DNA of 64,000 bases from Bifidobacterium thermophilum DSM 20210 (GTDB taxonomy: Bacteria; Actinomycetota; Actinomycetes; Actinomycetales; Bifidobacteriaceae): NCBI GenBank assembly GCA_000771265.1, contig JDUB01000015.1, forward strand, positions 19,161 to 83,160, in the 5' to 3' direction. Position 1 is the first letter of the stretch, and every line of letters begins with the position of its first letter. Shown here in pieces: positions 9,055-17,923 of the stretch. Under the pieces are notes generated by a model. It saw nothing but the letters and a program-made list of their open reading frames with translations, did no database searches and had not been told where the DNA came from. The position numbers were made by a program, and so were the translations under genes.

Positions 9055-9375
9055 CTCCGATTTGGCGAGATATTCAGATTGGAGTCTGAAAAACTCTCGG
9101 ATTCGCCCTTCTGTCGCGAGATATTGAGAGATTTTTCTGAATATCTCGCGTCTGGACATGTTTTCGCGAGATTTCCAGATTCTGGCGAGTCGTCACAGCG
9201 ATGGCGGATTCTTGAGAACCGCGGAATATCAACGCTGTGAGGGCGCCTCATTCATGCGGGCTGGCCCATAGAATCTCAATAAATCTCGGATTTGCGTTCC
9301 CGTCGGAGTTTTTCAGAGATTTTTCTGAAAATCTCGCTGATCTCGACGTTTCGCTGAGATATTGAGATTGCGCAT
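9055..9375. repeat. Degenerate CGAGATATTCAGA / TCTGAAAATCTCG repeats
   Basis: This gene-free stretch contains at least eight variants of GAGATATT, GAGATTT and TCTGAAAATCTCG in both orientations, for example around 9066, 9115, 9130, 9160, 9275, 9320, 9335 and 9352. The inverted pairs could form AT-rich hairpins. No ORF here looks coding. Confidence 0.55.
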
Positions 9376-9498
9376 TGAGAACTGAAGGTCGGCAGAATCG
9401 ATTCACAGGTTCATCTGCCCCTGTCTCATGCCGGTCGTGCAGGTGTGTGACGGCCAATCGTGGTGGCGAGCAATTGTGGCAGTCTCGTTCATCCTCAC

Positions 9499-9542
9499 AC
9501 AAACTGGTTACGCTGACGGCCGGCTCCGCGTAACCAGTTTGT
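9499..9542. repeat. Dispersed 44-bp palindrome (CAAACTGGTTACGC family)
   Basis: Perfect 15-bp arms ACAAACTGGTTACGC and GCGTAACCAGTTTGT with a 14-base centre. Other members of this family are at 14231, 14283, 16459, 19685 and 19886. The element is intergenic and not next to a gene end here. Confidence 0.9.
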
Positions 9543-9734
9543 AAGGCGAGCGCGATTTATGACGATTCGTGGCGAAATCAGGTCTAAGCATGTTCCTTAG
9601 CATGTTGATGCTTTGGCCGCTGTGGGAGTTTGCACGGATTCCTTCATCGCGTGGAAGAACTCCCCGGGTGCGTGTCAATCGTTCATTGCTGCGGATCAGA
9701 TCCTGATTGAGAGCGTTGGAAATCCGCGGTGCGT

Positions 9735-10700
9735 CCGCATGCCGGCGGAATCGGTTGTGGGAGTTTATCGTGTTTACGTCGATTTGATGCTGAACTCCTG
9801 GTGGTCTGATTTTGCGAGCCGCATGATTTCGACGATTCCGTTGGGAGTTCTGGCGCAACCCGTCCCAATCCCACTGTTCTGCCGGGAGTTTATCGTGTTC
9901 GTGTTGATTTGATGTTGAACTCCCGCCTCCCTGATTTTGCGAGCCGCATGATTTCGACGATTCCGTTGGGAGTTCTTGCACGACCCGTCCCAATCTCACT
10001 GTTCTCCCGGGAGTTTATCGTGTTCGTGTTGATTTGATGTTGAACTCCCGCCTCCCTGATTTTGCGAGCCGCATGATTCCAACGATTCCGTTGGGAGTTC
10101 TTGCACGACCCGTCCCAATCCCACTGTTCTCCCGGGAGTTTATGCGCCAGCCGGCCGATTCGCCGCAATCTCCCGCCTCCGACCGTTCCCGCTCATCCGG
10201 TCGTCCCCGGCCGCGCTCGACTGCACCCGGCGCATTGCATCCGATTGCAATCCCCGTATCTGACTCCAAACCGGAAGTCGCCGCGCGCAATCCGGCTGCC
10301 GTCTTACTCCCTGCAATCTTTCTGCCGTCACCACCCGTAACATCGCACTCCGCCGATTCCCCACGACTCTTCCGTCGCTGCGCGTATGCCGGCGGAATCG
10401 GTTGTGGGAGTTTATCGTGTTTACGTCGATTTGATGTTGAACTCCCGCCTCCCTGATTTTGTGGACCGCATGATTTCGATGATTCTGTTGGGAGTTCTGG
10501 CGCAACCTGTCCCAATCTCACTGTTCTGCCGGGAGTTTATCGTGTTCGTGTTGATTTGATGTTGAACTCCCGCCTCCCTGATTTTGCGAACCGCATGATT
10601 CCAACGATTCTGTTGGGAGTTCCGGCAAAATTCGCTCTGACTCCACTGTTCTCCCGGGAGTTTATGCGCCAGCCGGCCGATTCGCCGCAATCTCCCGCGA
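9735..10700. repeat. 125-bp tandem repeat array in two blocks
   Basis: GGGAGTT boxes start at 9759, 9884, 10009 and 10134, an exact 125-base step, and again at 10406, 10531 and 10656, the same step. Each unit has the order GGGAGTTtatcgtg, TTGAACTCCC, a GCGAGCCGCATGAT segment, CGTTGGGAGTT, and GTCCCAATC. Both blocks begin with a GCCGGCGGAATCGGTTG flank and end in a GCGCCAGCCGGCCGATTCG flank, so the whole array was duplicated. ORFs within it are periodic artefacts. A relative lies inverted at 4.6 kb and a diverged one at 40.1 kb. Confidence 0.9.
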
Positions 10701-10847
10701 TTTCCCGCAACCGGCCGCAATCCCGGCAACCGACCATGATTCCCACGCCCCGCTCAGCGCCGCGCCCTGCCACACTCCGCCTCGCGCCGCAACTCCACCA
10801 CATCGAAGTCAAACGTTCAACCCGTTGATATTACGGCCTTCCCGACA

Positions 10848-10864
10848 TGTCCACATAGTGGACA
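10848..10864. promoter_or_regulatory. Perfect 17-bp operator TGTCCACATAGTGGACA
   Basis: Perfect 7-bp inverted arms around ATA, about 100 bases before a leader peptide that precedes the MHS transporter gene. The same palindrome with one central base changed precedes livK at 57423, and a weaker copy precedes ilvC at 12922. Likely a BCAA-responsive regulator site. An LtbR/NdgR-type IclR protein known from other actinobacteria is a candidate, but no such gene is in the window. Confidence 0.75.
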
Positions 10865-10950
10865 TCGCTTCCTTGAACCGGTCCAACCCTCCTATGGTTA
10901 GGGGCCAGTTGGGAAGACATCCCAAAGAGAACCGAAAGGAGGACGCCACG

Positions 10951-11016
10951 ATGAACGGTCTGCTGTTGCTGCGAGTTTCCGCACGAATTATTAGCCCGTC
11001 TTCGTTGGCGGACTGA
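10951..11016 (+). CDS. Leu/Ile-rich leader peptide
   Basis: 21-residue ORF MNGLLLLRVSARIISPSSLA-D preceded by a very strong AAAGGAGG site 7 bases before the ATG. Eight residues are branched-chain (five Leu, one Val, two Ile), including four Leu in a row and an Ile pair, and both Arg codons are the rare CGA. It ends 16 bases before a set of competing hairpins with a terminator, and 205 bases before the MHS transporter start. This organisation is that of a transcription-attenuation leader sensing charged tRNA-Leu or tRNA-Ile; direct evidence is lacking. Confidence 0.75.
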   Translation: MNGLLLLRVSARIISPSSLAD

Positions 11017-11031
11017 TTCGGTACATGCTGA

Positions 11032-11094
11032 GCCCCGCTGACGAATGCGGGGCCGGACAGATCATTCGCCCTGCATGCATCGCGGGGCTTTTTT
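11032..11094 (+). terminator. Attenuator with competing hairpins
   Basis: Four 7-base segments: GCCCCGC (11032), GCGGGGC (11047), GCCCTGC (11068) and GCGGGGC (11082), the last followed by TTTTTT. Segments 1-2 and 3-4 make two hairpins, the second a terminator with a 7-base loop; segments 2-3 can pair instead and would prevent termination. It sits between the leader peptide and the transporter gene. The leader's regulatory codons lie upstream of segment 1, so the exact coupling to translation is not clear. Confidence 0.8.
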
Positions 11095-11220
11095 GTTGCA
11101 CTGCAAATCCCACAAGGATCGCCACAGATTCGCAACCAGCATCCAGCTCAAAACAAAACAGATGGAACCGTGTCGCACGCGAGCAACGTCGGCACGTCCA
11201 GGAGCAATCCAGGAGCAATC

Positions 11221-12576
11221 ATGACAGCAGTCGAACAGACGACTGGCCTTCAACAGGCCGCCGGCAAAGTGGAACAGATGACGCGCGATTCGGTTCGCAC
11301 CGTCATTGCCGCTTCCATGGTCGGCACAGCCATCGAGTTCTATGACTTCTACGCATACGGCACCGCCGCTGCGAACTATTTCCCGAAGGTGTTCTTCAGC
11401 GACACGACCAATCCGACGGTCGCGCTGCTGATGTCGCTGCTCACCTTCTCCATCGCGTTCATCGCCCGCCCGGTCGGCTCCCTGATTTTCGGCCATTTCG
11501 GCGATCGCATGGGCCGCAAGACCACGCTGGTCGTCTCTCTGCTGACGATGGGTATCGCCACCTTCCTGATCGGCTGCCTGCCGACCTATGACATGTGGGG
11601 TGTCGCCGCGGTCGCGCTGTTGTGCCTGTGCCGCTTCGTTCAGGGCATCGGCCTGGGCGGCGAATGGTCCGGCGCCGCGTTAGTGGCGACCGAGAACGCG
11701 CCTGAAGGCAAGCGCGCCCTGTACGGCTCCTTCCCGGAGTTGGGCGCCCCGATTGGCTTCTTCCTGTCGAACGGCACGTACTTCCTGCTCGAAAGCTTCA
11801 ACGACAACGCCGCGATGATCTCTTGGGGTTGGCGTGTGCCGTTCCTGCTGTCGAGCGTGCTGGTGATCGTCGGCCTTGTTGTGCGCGTGCAGATGGAGGA
11901 GACCCCGGTCTTCCGCCTCGCTCAGCAGCAGCACAAGGTGGTCAAGTCCCCGCTTACTGAGGTGTTCCGCAAGAGCTGGCGCCAGGTGATCCAGGCTACG
12001 TTCATCGTCGCTGTGACCTACACGCTGTTCTACACGCTCGCCACTTGGTCGCTCGCTTGGGGCACGAAGACCACCGCACAGGGGGGCGGCGGCCTCGGCT
12101 TCACGAACCGCGAGTATCTGCTCATGCTCATGATCGCCATCTGCGTGTTCGCACTGTTCATCGTGCTGTCCTGTGTGTATGCCGATCGCATCGGCCGCCG
12201 TCGCGTGCTCGTGTTCTCCTCGGTCGCGCTGGTGGTGTTCGCGCTGGTGTTCCCGTACCTGCTCATGGGTCACCGCAACTTCTTCCAGGTTGAGCTGTTC
12301 CTGTGCGTCGGCTTTGCTCTGATGGGCATCGCGTTCGGCCCGATCGGCGCGTTCCTGCCTGAGCTGTTCGATGCGAACGTGCGCTACTCGGGTTCCGGCA
12401 TCGGCTACAATCTCGCCGCGATTGTGGGCGCCGCGTTCGTTCCGACGATCGCCACCTGGCTGTCCCATCATTGGGGCGTGCGTTCGGTCGGCCTGTATCT
12501 CGGCGTGATGGCTGTGTGCTGCCTGGTCGCGGTGCTCAGCTGCCGTGAGACGAAGGACACCGATTTCACCAAGTGA
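11221..12576 (+). CDS. MHS-type MFS transporter (ProP/ShiA-like metabolite:proton symporter)
   Basis: 451-residue, 12-helix major facilitator of the metabolite:H+ symporter family. Diagnostic motifs: GTAIEFYDFYAYG at the first helix, RPVGSLIFGHFGDRMGRK in loop 2-3, and FVQGIGLGGEWSGAALVATE in helix 4-5. Family substrates are organic acids, shikimate, proline/betaine or 2-oxoacids; specificity cannot be read from the sequence. The BCAA-rich leader and attenuator, the shared operator with liv, and ilvC downstream suggest a branched-chain amino or oxo acid. ATG 11221 follows two CCAGGAGCAATC copies that supply the ribosome site. Transcription appears independent of ilvC, which lies almost 500 bases away. 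Confidence 0.88.
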   Translation: MTAVEQTTGLQQAAGKVEQMTRDSVRTVIAASMVGTAIEFYDFYAYGTAAANYFPKVFFSDTTNPTVALLMSLLTFSIAFIARPVGSLIFGHFGDRMGRKTTLVVSLLTMGIATFLIGCLPTYDMWGVAAVALLCLCRFVQGIGLGGEWSGAALVATENAPEGKRALYGSFPELGAPIGFFLSNGTYFLLESFNDNAAMISWGWRVPFLLSSVLVIVGLVVRVQMEETPVFRLAQQQHKVVKSPLTEVFRKSWRQVIQATFIVAVTYTLFYTLATWSLAWGTKTTAQGGGGLGFTNREYLLMLMIAICVFALFIVLSCVYADRIGRRRVLVFSSVALVVFALVFPYLLMGHRNFFQVELFLCVGFALMGIAFGPIGAFLPELFDANVRYSGSGIGYNLAAIVGAAFVPTIATWLSHHWGVRSVGLYLGVMAVCCLVAVLSCRETKDTDFTK

Positions 12577-12688
12577 TGTCGGCGCGTGGAGCCGGCGGTC
12601 GCGGTCGCGGCTTTCGGCAGGCGGTCAGCGGATTGCCGGCTCCCCGTCATGGGCGTCCTTGCGGATTGCACGCTTCGGCGTTTGTCCG

Positions 12689-12790
12689 CAGTCAATACCT
12701 GAGATATCTGAATATTGATATCTGACCACAAATAACTGAACACGTAAGTACATAACTACATAACTGAAGACGACATAACTGAATATCGAT
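12689..12790. repeat. AT-rich short repeats between MHS transporter and ilvC
   Basis: The 490-base gap holds a GAGATATCTGAATATTGATATCTGA-type element (12700-12726) containing GATATCTGA twice, then three ATAACTGAA copies (12736-12787) with ACATAACT spacing variants. It has no ORF with coding character. It may belong to the upstream regulatory region of ilvC or be a simple repeat. Confidence 0.5.
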
Positions 12791-12921
12791 TCCGCTTTGG
12801 ATTTTGGCGCGATTCCGAGGCGTGGCGGTTGGTTTTCCGCCCGCCGCGTCCCGGTTCCGCACTACGGTCCGGAGACCAACTACCCATGTGCTTGATGGCT
12901 TGCGAAAAAGTTTTGCCGAGA

Positions 12922-12938
12922 TGTTCAACTAGTGGAAC
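12922..12938. promoter_or_regulatory. Weak copy of the BCAA operator before ilvC
   Basis: TGTTCAACTAGTGGAAC matches TGTCCACATAGTGGACA at 12 of 17 positions and keeps the central TAGTGGA. It lies 132 bases upstream of the ilvC start, in a plausible promoter region. Assignment rests on this similarity and the pathway context only. Confidence 0.45.
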
Positions 12939-13069
12939 GCGTTCGATACAGGACGCCGGTTCTAGTATGATGGGCATCAATCAAGGACAAAATCCTTTTT
13001 GCAGAAGTTACAAGCAAAGTGCCGGTATCAAGCCGGCAAGGGATTTTCCCAAAACAAGGAGTGCTACAT

Positions 13070-14122
13070 ATGGCAGCAACTATCTGGTATGAGAAGGATG
13101 CGGATCTCTCCGTGCTCAATGGCAAGAAGGTCGCCATTCTCGGTTACGGCTCCCAGGGCCATGCCCATGCGCTGAACCTGCGCGATTCCGGCGTTGACGT
13201 CGTCGTCGGCCTGCGCCCGACCTCCAAGTCCGTGGATTATGCCAAGGAGCAGGGCCTCGAGGTCAAGTCCGTGCCGGAAGCGGTCGCCGAAGCCGATATC
13301 GTCATGATCCTGCTGCCTGATCAGTACCAGGCTCAGGTCTACAAGGAGCAGGTTGAGCCGAACCTGAAGCCGGGCGCTGCTCTGGCCTTCGCTCACGGCT
13401 TCAACATCCACTACGGCTACATCAAGCCGACCGAGGATCACCCGGTGTTCATGGTCGCCCCGAAGGGCCCGGGCCACATCGTCCGTCGTGAGTACACCAA
13501 CGGCCGTGGCGTCCCGGTGGTTGTGGCTGTCGAGCAGGATCCTCGCGGCGACGGCTGGGATATCACCCTGGCTTACGCGAAGGCCCTCGGCGCTCTGCGC
13601 GCTGGCGCCATCAAGACCACCTTCAAGGAAGAGACCGAGACCGATCTGTTCGGCGAGCAGGATGTCCTCATGGGCGGCATCAACCACCTGTGCGACATGG
13701 GCTTCGACGTGCTGACCGAGGCTGGCTACCAGCCGGAGATCGCGTACTTCGAGGTGTTCCACGAGCTGAAGATGCTGGTTGACCTCGCGAACGAGGGTGG
13801 CCTGAACAAGGCTCGTTGGTCTTGCTCCGACACCGCTCAGTACGGCGATTACACCTCCACCGTCATCAACGAAGAGACCAAGAAGCGCATGGAGTACCAG
13901 CTCAAGCGCATTCAGGACGGCTCCTTCGCCAAGGAGTTCATGGACGATCAGGCTGCTGGCGCTCCGAAGTTCAAGAAGCTGCAGGAAGAGTACTCTCACC
14001 CGCACCTCGAGACCGTCGGCCCGAAGCTTCGCGCTATGTTCTCCTGGAACAACCAGGAGGATGCTGATGCCGATATGGCTGAGTCCTTCAACGGCAAGAT
14101 CGCTCGTACCCAGGTGCAGTGA
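13070..14122 (+). CDS. ilvC: Ketol-acid reductoisomerase, class I
   Basis: Second step common to valine, isoleucine and leucine synthesis: NADPH-dependent isomeroreduction of acetolactate or acetohydroxybutyrate in the cytoplasm. 350 residues, normal for class I. The Rossmann motif [17 protein letters not shown] is at residues 25-41; metal and substrate residues are in [25 protein letters not shown] and the C-terminal knot segment. Codon use is strongly biased, as expected for a highly expressed gene. ATG 13070 follows AAGGAGTG; the upstream extension to 13019 has no ribosome site. It is followed by a good intrinsic terminator and appears to be monocistronic. Confidence 0.97.
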   Translation: MAATIWYEKDADLSVLNGKKVAILGYGSQGHAHALNLRDSGVDVVVGLRPTSKSVDYAKEQGLEVKSVPEAVAEADIVMILLPDQYQAQVYKEQVEPNLKPGAALAFAHGFNIHYGYIKPTEDHPVFMVAPKGPGHIVRREYTNGRGVPVVVAVEQDPRGDGWDITLAYAKALGALRAGAIKTTFKEETETDLFGEQDVLMGGINHLCDMGFDVLTEAGYQPEIAYFEVFHELKMLVDLANEGGLNKARWSCSDTAQYGDYTSTVINEETKKRMEYQLKRIQDGSFAKEFMDDQAAGAPKFKKLQEEYSHPHLETVGPKLRAMFSWNNQEDADADMAESFNGKIARTQVQ

Positions 14123-14183
14123 TTGCGGGCGGCGCTTCGGCGGCTTGATCGGCTAGTCGAGGTTCCGCATAGCGTTTGAATGA

Positions 14184-14219
14184 GACCGTCGTCCGGTTCG
14201 TCCGGGCGGCGGTCTTTTT
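14184..14219 (+). terminator. Intrinsic terminator after ilvC
   Basis: GACCGTCGTCCGG (14184-14196) pairs with CCGGGCGGCGGTC (14202-14214) through a TTCGT loop, with TTTTT directly after. It lies 62 bases downstream of the ilvC stop. Confidence 0.92.
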
Positions 14220-14230
14220 GTATCTCCTCC

Positions 14231-14326
14231 CAAACTGGTGACGCTGGGGAGGCCACCAGCGTAGCCAGTTCGTGTACTCTCCCAAACTGGTGACGCAAAC
14301 CAAAGGTCCTAGCGTAGCCAGTTTGT
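14231..14326. repeat. Two tandem copies of the CAAACTGGTTACGC palindrome family
   Basis: Copy one, 14231-14272, has 17-bp arms with three mismatches (CAAACTGGTGACGCTGG and CCAGCGTAGCCAGTTCG). Copy two, 14283-14326, pairs CAAACTGGTGACGC with GCGTAGCCAGTTTG. The stop codon of the minus-strand esterase fragment lies inside copy two. Confidence 0.85.
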
Positions 14327-15241
14327 GATGGACGAGGCGGGGCTACACGCATGTACGCGTGCGCACCTCAACCTTCTACCGGCGCTGACAGACACCTCAG
14401 CGTCGGCATTGCGCACGGGCGCAGGCCCCCAGCTTTTCCACGCGTACCGGATTGCGACGGGTTGCGGCACATCTGGGCTGAAGACGCGGATTACGCTGTC
14501 GCCTTCGCCGGCCGTGTCGCCCGTCGTGCCGCTCGCCGCGCTACCCGCTGTACCCGGCTCGCTGAAGAGACCGGTCTTCCCGCCGTGTACTGCACAATCA
14601 GGCACGATTCGCGCGGCAGCATCATGGAAGACGCCGTCGGCGCCGGCGAGCTCGAATCCGGATTGCTCAGCCGAACGAGACACCGCATCCAGTCCGTCGG
14701 CGTTCGTCGTGCCGGGCACGGTCCCGTCGAATCGGAGTCCCGCAGCATGACGGTACCGCACCAGCACAGCTCCGCCGCGCTCGGAGTCATCGGAGCTGCC
14801 ATCTGAGCCGTCGCCGCCACCGGCACAACCACCGGCACAACCGTCGGCAGAGTAATCAGCAGAGCCGTCGACCGCCCGTATTGCCAAGGGTTCCGGCCCA
14901 CAAACGGCGATTTCGCGGCATCTGTACATCGTGCCCAACGCCATGGCGGCCGTGCGTTCGCCGACCGTGCGCTTGTCGTAGGGGTGGATGTTGTCGAACT
15001 CGCCGCAGTCAATAGTGCATACGGTGGCGACGCTTGGAATCTCGCGGCTTGCGGCCCATTGCGCGTTGCGGATGACTGGCCAGTCAAGCGGGTCGGCGTG
15101 CGCTTCGGCGGTCGCGCGGTCGATCCATTGCGGGAGCTGGATGATGATGAACGGCAGTTCGGCGCAATGCGCCGCATACTTGGGGCGAGCCGCGCACACG
15201 GCGGATGCGGCATCACCTGCGGCGAATGGTAACGATATCAT
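14309..15241 (-). pseudogene. Sialate O-acetylesterase, N-terminally truncated remnant
   Basis: 310-residue ORF matching the C-terminal part of sialic acid 9-O-acetylesterases: LPFIIIQLPQWI, then RNAQW, VATVCTIDCGEFDNIHP-DK-VGER (the His of the catalytic site is in NIHP), and near the end PQPVAIRYAWKSWGPAP. The N-terminal half with the GQSNM nucleophile motif is missing; the ORF begins abruptly close to a divergent LacI gene. The middle holds a Gly/Asp/Ser low-complexity stretch. The last residues (TNWLR) and stop are supplied by a dispersed palindrome. Full-length enzymes are 500 or more residues, so this is most likely a decayed gene of a sialic-acid or host-glycan locus. A functional fragment is unlikely because the nucleophile is absent. 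Confidence 0.7.
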
Positions 15242-15344
15242 CGTTGTCTTTCAAGGCATGAGCGCTGGGGAACCTTGGGGTTGCGCTGCTATAAGATGAA
15301 GGGGTTAACATGTACAAATACATATGAACTGAAGGGTGAAAGCC

Positions 15345-16376
15345 ATGGGCAATGGAAAGTCGAAGGTGACCATCACCGATGTGGCAAGAGCCGCAGGAGT
15401 TTCCAGCAGCGCGGTATCCTACGCCCTCAACGGCAAGCCCGGCGTCTCCGAACAAACGCGTAAAAAGGTGCTGGAAATCGCCGATTCGATGGGTTGGAAG
15501 CCAAACAGCGCCGCCAAAGCCTTGTCCGTGGCGCATACGCACACCATTGGCGTGGTCCTGAACGCAAGCAGCACCTTGCTCGGCGTGGAGCCCTACTTCA
15601 TGGAGCTGTTCTCCAGCGTTGGTGTGGAACTCGAGAAGGAAGACTACTCCCTGCTGCTGCGCTTCGCGCATGATGACGACGAGGCGCTTCGCGTACACCG
15701 CAATTGGATTGCCGCCGGCAGCGTGGACGCGGTGATGATTTTCAACGTCGAAATCGGAGACCGTCGCGTCGAGCTGTATCTGCAACATCCTGAAGTACCG
15801 GCGCTGGTGTTCTCTGATGCATCCGTATCCGGCGGCCTGACGACCATCAGCAGCAACGACGCCGATGGGACCCGCCAAATCGTCAAATACCTGCATGATT
15901 TGGGGCATACTCATATCGCGCGCGTCGCCGGTCCTGAACGATTCGGTCACACGTATCTGCGCGATCGGGTCTTCAGTGAGGAAACCGCGAAATATGGCAT
16001 GCGGTATGACTGCTTGCACGCTGACTACACGCCGCAGGAAGGCCGCGATTGCACGAAACGGCTGCTGACATTGCCGCAAACGCCTACGGCGATTGTGTAC
16101 GACAACGATGTGATGACGATCGAAGGCCTGCATGTGGCGTCCGCCAAGGGAATCAACGTGCCTGAAGGCCTGTCGCTTATTTCGTGGGACGATTCCTACC
16201 TGTGCACGGTCACCGAACCGCGGCTGACCGCGCTCGCCCGCAATATTCCCGCGCTTGGCGGGCAGGTCGTTTCGATGCTGTATGCGTTGATCGACGGCGA
16301 ATCCGTCGCCAACCAGTTCGAGCCCGGATATCGGCTCATCGCCCGCGAATCAACGGCCGCGCCCCGCGCCGAGTGA
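15345..16376 (+). CDS. LacI-family transcriptional regulator
   Basis: 343-residue LacI/GalR regulator. The HTH is at residues 8-35 (ITDVARAAGVSSSAVSYALNG), the hinge at about 50-60 (KPNSAAKALSV), then an effector domain starting HTIGVVLNASS and ending in a typical TALARNIPALGG segment. ATG 15345 is preceded by GAAGGGTG; a GTG three codons upstream is possible. It is divergent from the truncated sialate esterase, suggesting it once controlled that locus. An ATGTA-CAAA-TACAT palindrome at 15310-15323 in its leader is a candidate autoregulatory site. Confidence 0.9.
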   Translation: MGNGKSKVTITDVARAAGVSSSAVSYALNGKPGVSEQTRKKVLEIADSMGWKPNSAAKALSVAHTHTIGVVLNASSTLLGVEPYFMELFSSVGVELEKEDYSLLLRFAHDDDEALRVHRNWIAAGSVDAVMIFNVEIGDRRVELYLQHPEVPALVFSDASVSGGLTTISSNDADGTRQIVKYLHDLGHTHIARVAGPERFGHTYLRDRVFSEETAKYGMRYDCLHADYTPQEGRDCTKRLLTLPQTPTAIVYDNDVMTIEGLHVASAKGINVPEGLSLISWDDSYLCTVTEPRLTALARNIPALGGQVVSMLYALIDGESVANQFEPGYRLIARESTAAPRAE

Positions 16377-16458
16377 GGCGGCGTAGCCAGGCCTCGGGTG
16401 ATTTGTGGTGTGTCTCCGGGTTGTCGGGCATTGTGGGCGTGTCCCCGGGCCTTTCTTC

Positions 16459-16504
16459 CACAAACTGTCTACGCTGGGGAGACTGTTTGCGTAGCTAGTT
16501 TGTG
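16459..16504. repeat. Dispersed palindrome of the CAAACTGGTTACGC family
   Basis: CACAAACTGTCTACGC pairs imperfectly with GCGTAGCTAGTTTGTG. It lies between the LacI gene and a minus-strand membrane protein gene, whose TAG stop (16495-16497) is inside the element. Confidence 0.8.
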
Positions 16505-16851
16505 AAGGGGCGGGAGGTTGGTGACGGCGTGCTGCGGGAATTGCGCGCCTCATCCGCGGTGACGAGCGGGTCGTCGAATACGCGTTGGCGCCGCATAGCC
16601 ACGACATCAAGCCAAACGCTGCACCCGGCAAACAGCAGTCCCCAGAAGAATCCGACGAAGAACAATCCTCCGGGCGCCCATACGGCGACAGCCACAGGTA
16701 TCGCCATCAGCGCGACGATGATGAGGGCCGGCAGAGGGTTCCTTGGACTTGATGCAGCCGGTTCCGGCACCATGTGGTCTTCAGTGTTTTTCAGTATCGT
16801 CTTCAGCGCTGCATCATCCTCTTGGCACTCCATTTTCGTCCCGAATGTCAT
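16495..16851 (-). CDS. Small membrane protein, unknown function
   Basis: 118-residue protein with two strongly hydrophobic stretches (about residues 42-60, PALIIVALMAIPVAVAVWA, and 62-80, GLFFVGFFWGLLFAGCSVW) joined by a short Gly-rich turn, a cytoplasmic-type N-terminus with acidic residues, and a charged C-terminal tail. I do not recognise a family. The C-terminus and stop are formed by a dispersed palindromic repeat, so the native end may have been changed. No strong ribosome site is visible before the ATG. It is convergent with the LacI gene and divergent from the ABC ATPase gene, whose start is 65 bases away. Confidence 0.6.
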   Translation of the reverse strand: MTFGTKMECQEDDAALKTILKNTEDHMVPEPAASSPRNPLPALIIVALMAIPVAVAVWAPGGLFFVGFFWGLLFAGCSVWLDVVAMRRQRVFDDPLVTADEARNSRSTPSPTSRPFTN

Positions 16852-16915
16852 CTTCAGCTATGGCGATTTCGCTTGAATTCCAACCATCATTGCGTCCGCG
16901 TGATAGCCTAAATCC

Positions 16916-17923
16916 ATGACACTAGACAATGCGGGACATTCTGTCCGTTTCCCCGGCGCGGATGCCCTTGTTCCCGGCGCGACTGCGTCTGCGATGATGC
17001 AGCCCGTCACGCCGACGCCGACTACGCCAATCGCTCAGCCCGCGCTACCTGTGCAGTCAGCGCAACCTGTGCAATCAACGCAACCCGGTATCACGACATC
17101 GTCTGTGCAAGCCGTACCGCCTGTTCAGCCCGCGCGGCCTATGCAACCTGTGCCTCCCAACCCCGCCGCCGCAGTATCCATCCGCGGCCTGCTGAAGCGC
17201 TTCGGTGACAAAGTCGCCGTCAACGGTCTGTCGCTTGATATTCCCGTCGGCTCCTTCTACGGTCTGGTCGGCCCCAATGGCGCCGGCAAAACCACCACGC
17301 TCAACATGGTCACCGGCCTGCTTCGCCCGGATGGCGGTATCGCCACGATTCTCGGGCGGGATGTGTGGAGCGACGTGAACGCAGTCAAGCGCACCATCGG
17401 CGTCATGCCGCAGCCTGATGAGATTTTTAACCGTCTCACCGGCATGCAGCTGTTGGTCTACTGCGGTATGTTGCGCGGCATGCCTCGTGTTCAAGCGCTT
17501 CAGCGAGCTGGAGACCTGCTTACCGCCTTCGACCTGTCCAATGCCGCCAACGTCATGGTCGCCGACTATTCAGCGGGAATGACTAAGAAGATCTGCCTCG
17601 CATGCGCCATGATTCACAGCCCCCGCATTCTGGTGCTCGACGAACCGTTTGAATCGGTTGATCCGGTCTCCAGTGCCAATCTCAAGGACATCCTCATCGA
17701 ATACGTGTCCACAGGCGGCACGGTGATCATCTCCTCGCATGTGATGGCGCTTGTCGAGAAAATGTGCACGCATGTCGCGGTCATCAATCGAGGCGTGGTA
17801 TGCGCGGCCGGAACCATCAGCCAAGTGGCCGCCGGCGAGGATCTCGAAGAGCGGTTCCTGCAATTGGTCGGCGGCAGGCATGGCGCCGCGCATATCGCGT
17901 GGTTGGATGGAGGCGCGCAATGA
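16916..17923 (+). CDS. ABC transporter ATP-binding protein
   Basis: 335-residue ATPase subunit. A Pro/Gln/Thr/Val-rich N-terminal extension of about 80 residues precedes the nucleotide-binding domain: Walker A GPNGAGKTTT, Q-loop in VMPQPDEIF, signature YSAGMTKKI in place of LSGGQ, Walker B ILVLDEPFES and switch His in ISSHVM. The divergent signature is seen in some exporter-type (ABC-2 or bacteriocin-type) ATPases. The stop overlaps the next start as ATGA, so the ATPase and permease are translationally coupled and form one complex. The substrate is unknown. Confidence 0.9.
   Translation: MTLDNAGHSVRFPGADALVPGATASAMMQPVTPTPTTPIAQPALPVQSAQPVQSTQPGITTSSVQAVPPVQPARPMQPVPPNPAAAVSIRGLLKRFGDKVAVNGLSLDIPVGSFYGLVGPNGAGKTTTLNMVTGLLRPDGGIATILGRDVWSDVNAVKRTIGVMPQPDEIFNRLTGMQLLVYCGMLRGMPRVQALQRAGDLLTAFDLSNAANVMVADYSAGMTKKICLACAMIHSPRILVLDEPFESVDPVSSANLKDILIEYVSTGGTVIISSHVMALVEKMCTHVAVINRGVVCAAGTISQVAAGEDLEERFLQLVGGRHGAAHIAWLDGGAQ

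Noticed and set aside
9508..10729. Several overlapping 90-170-codon frames in the 125-bp repeat array.
   Set aside because: They repeat the same peptide blocks every 125 bases and shift frame between units; they follow the DNA repeat and are not conserved proteins.
10951..11094. The leader region as a T-box riboswitch.
   Set aside because: No T-box consensus (AGGGTGGNACCGCG-like) or specifier loop is visible; the peptide-plus-hairpins arrangement explains it better.
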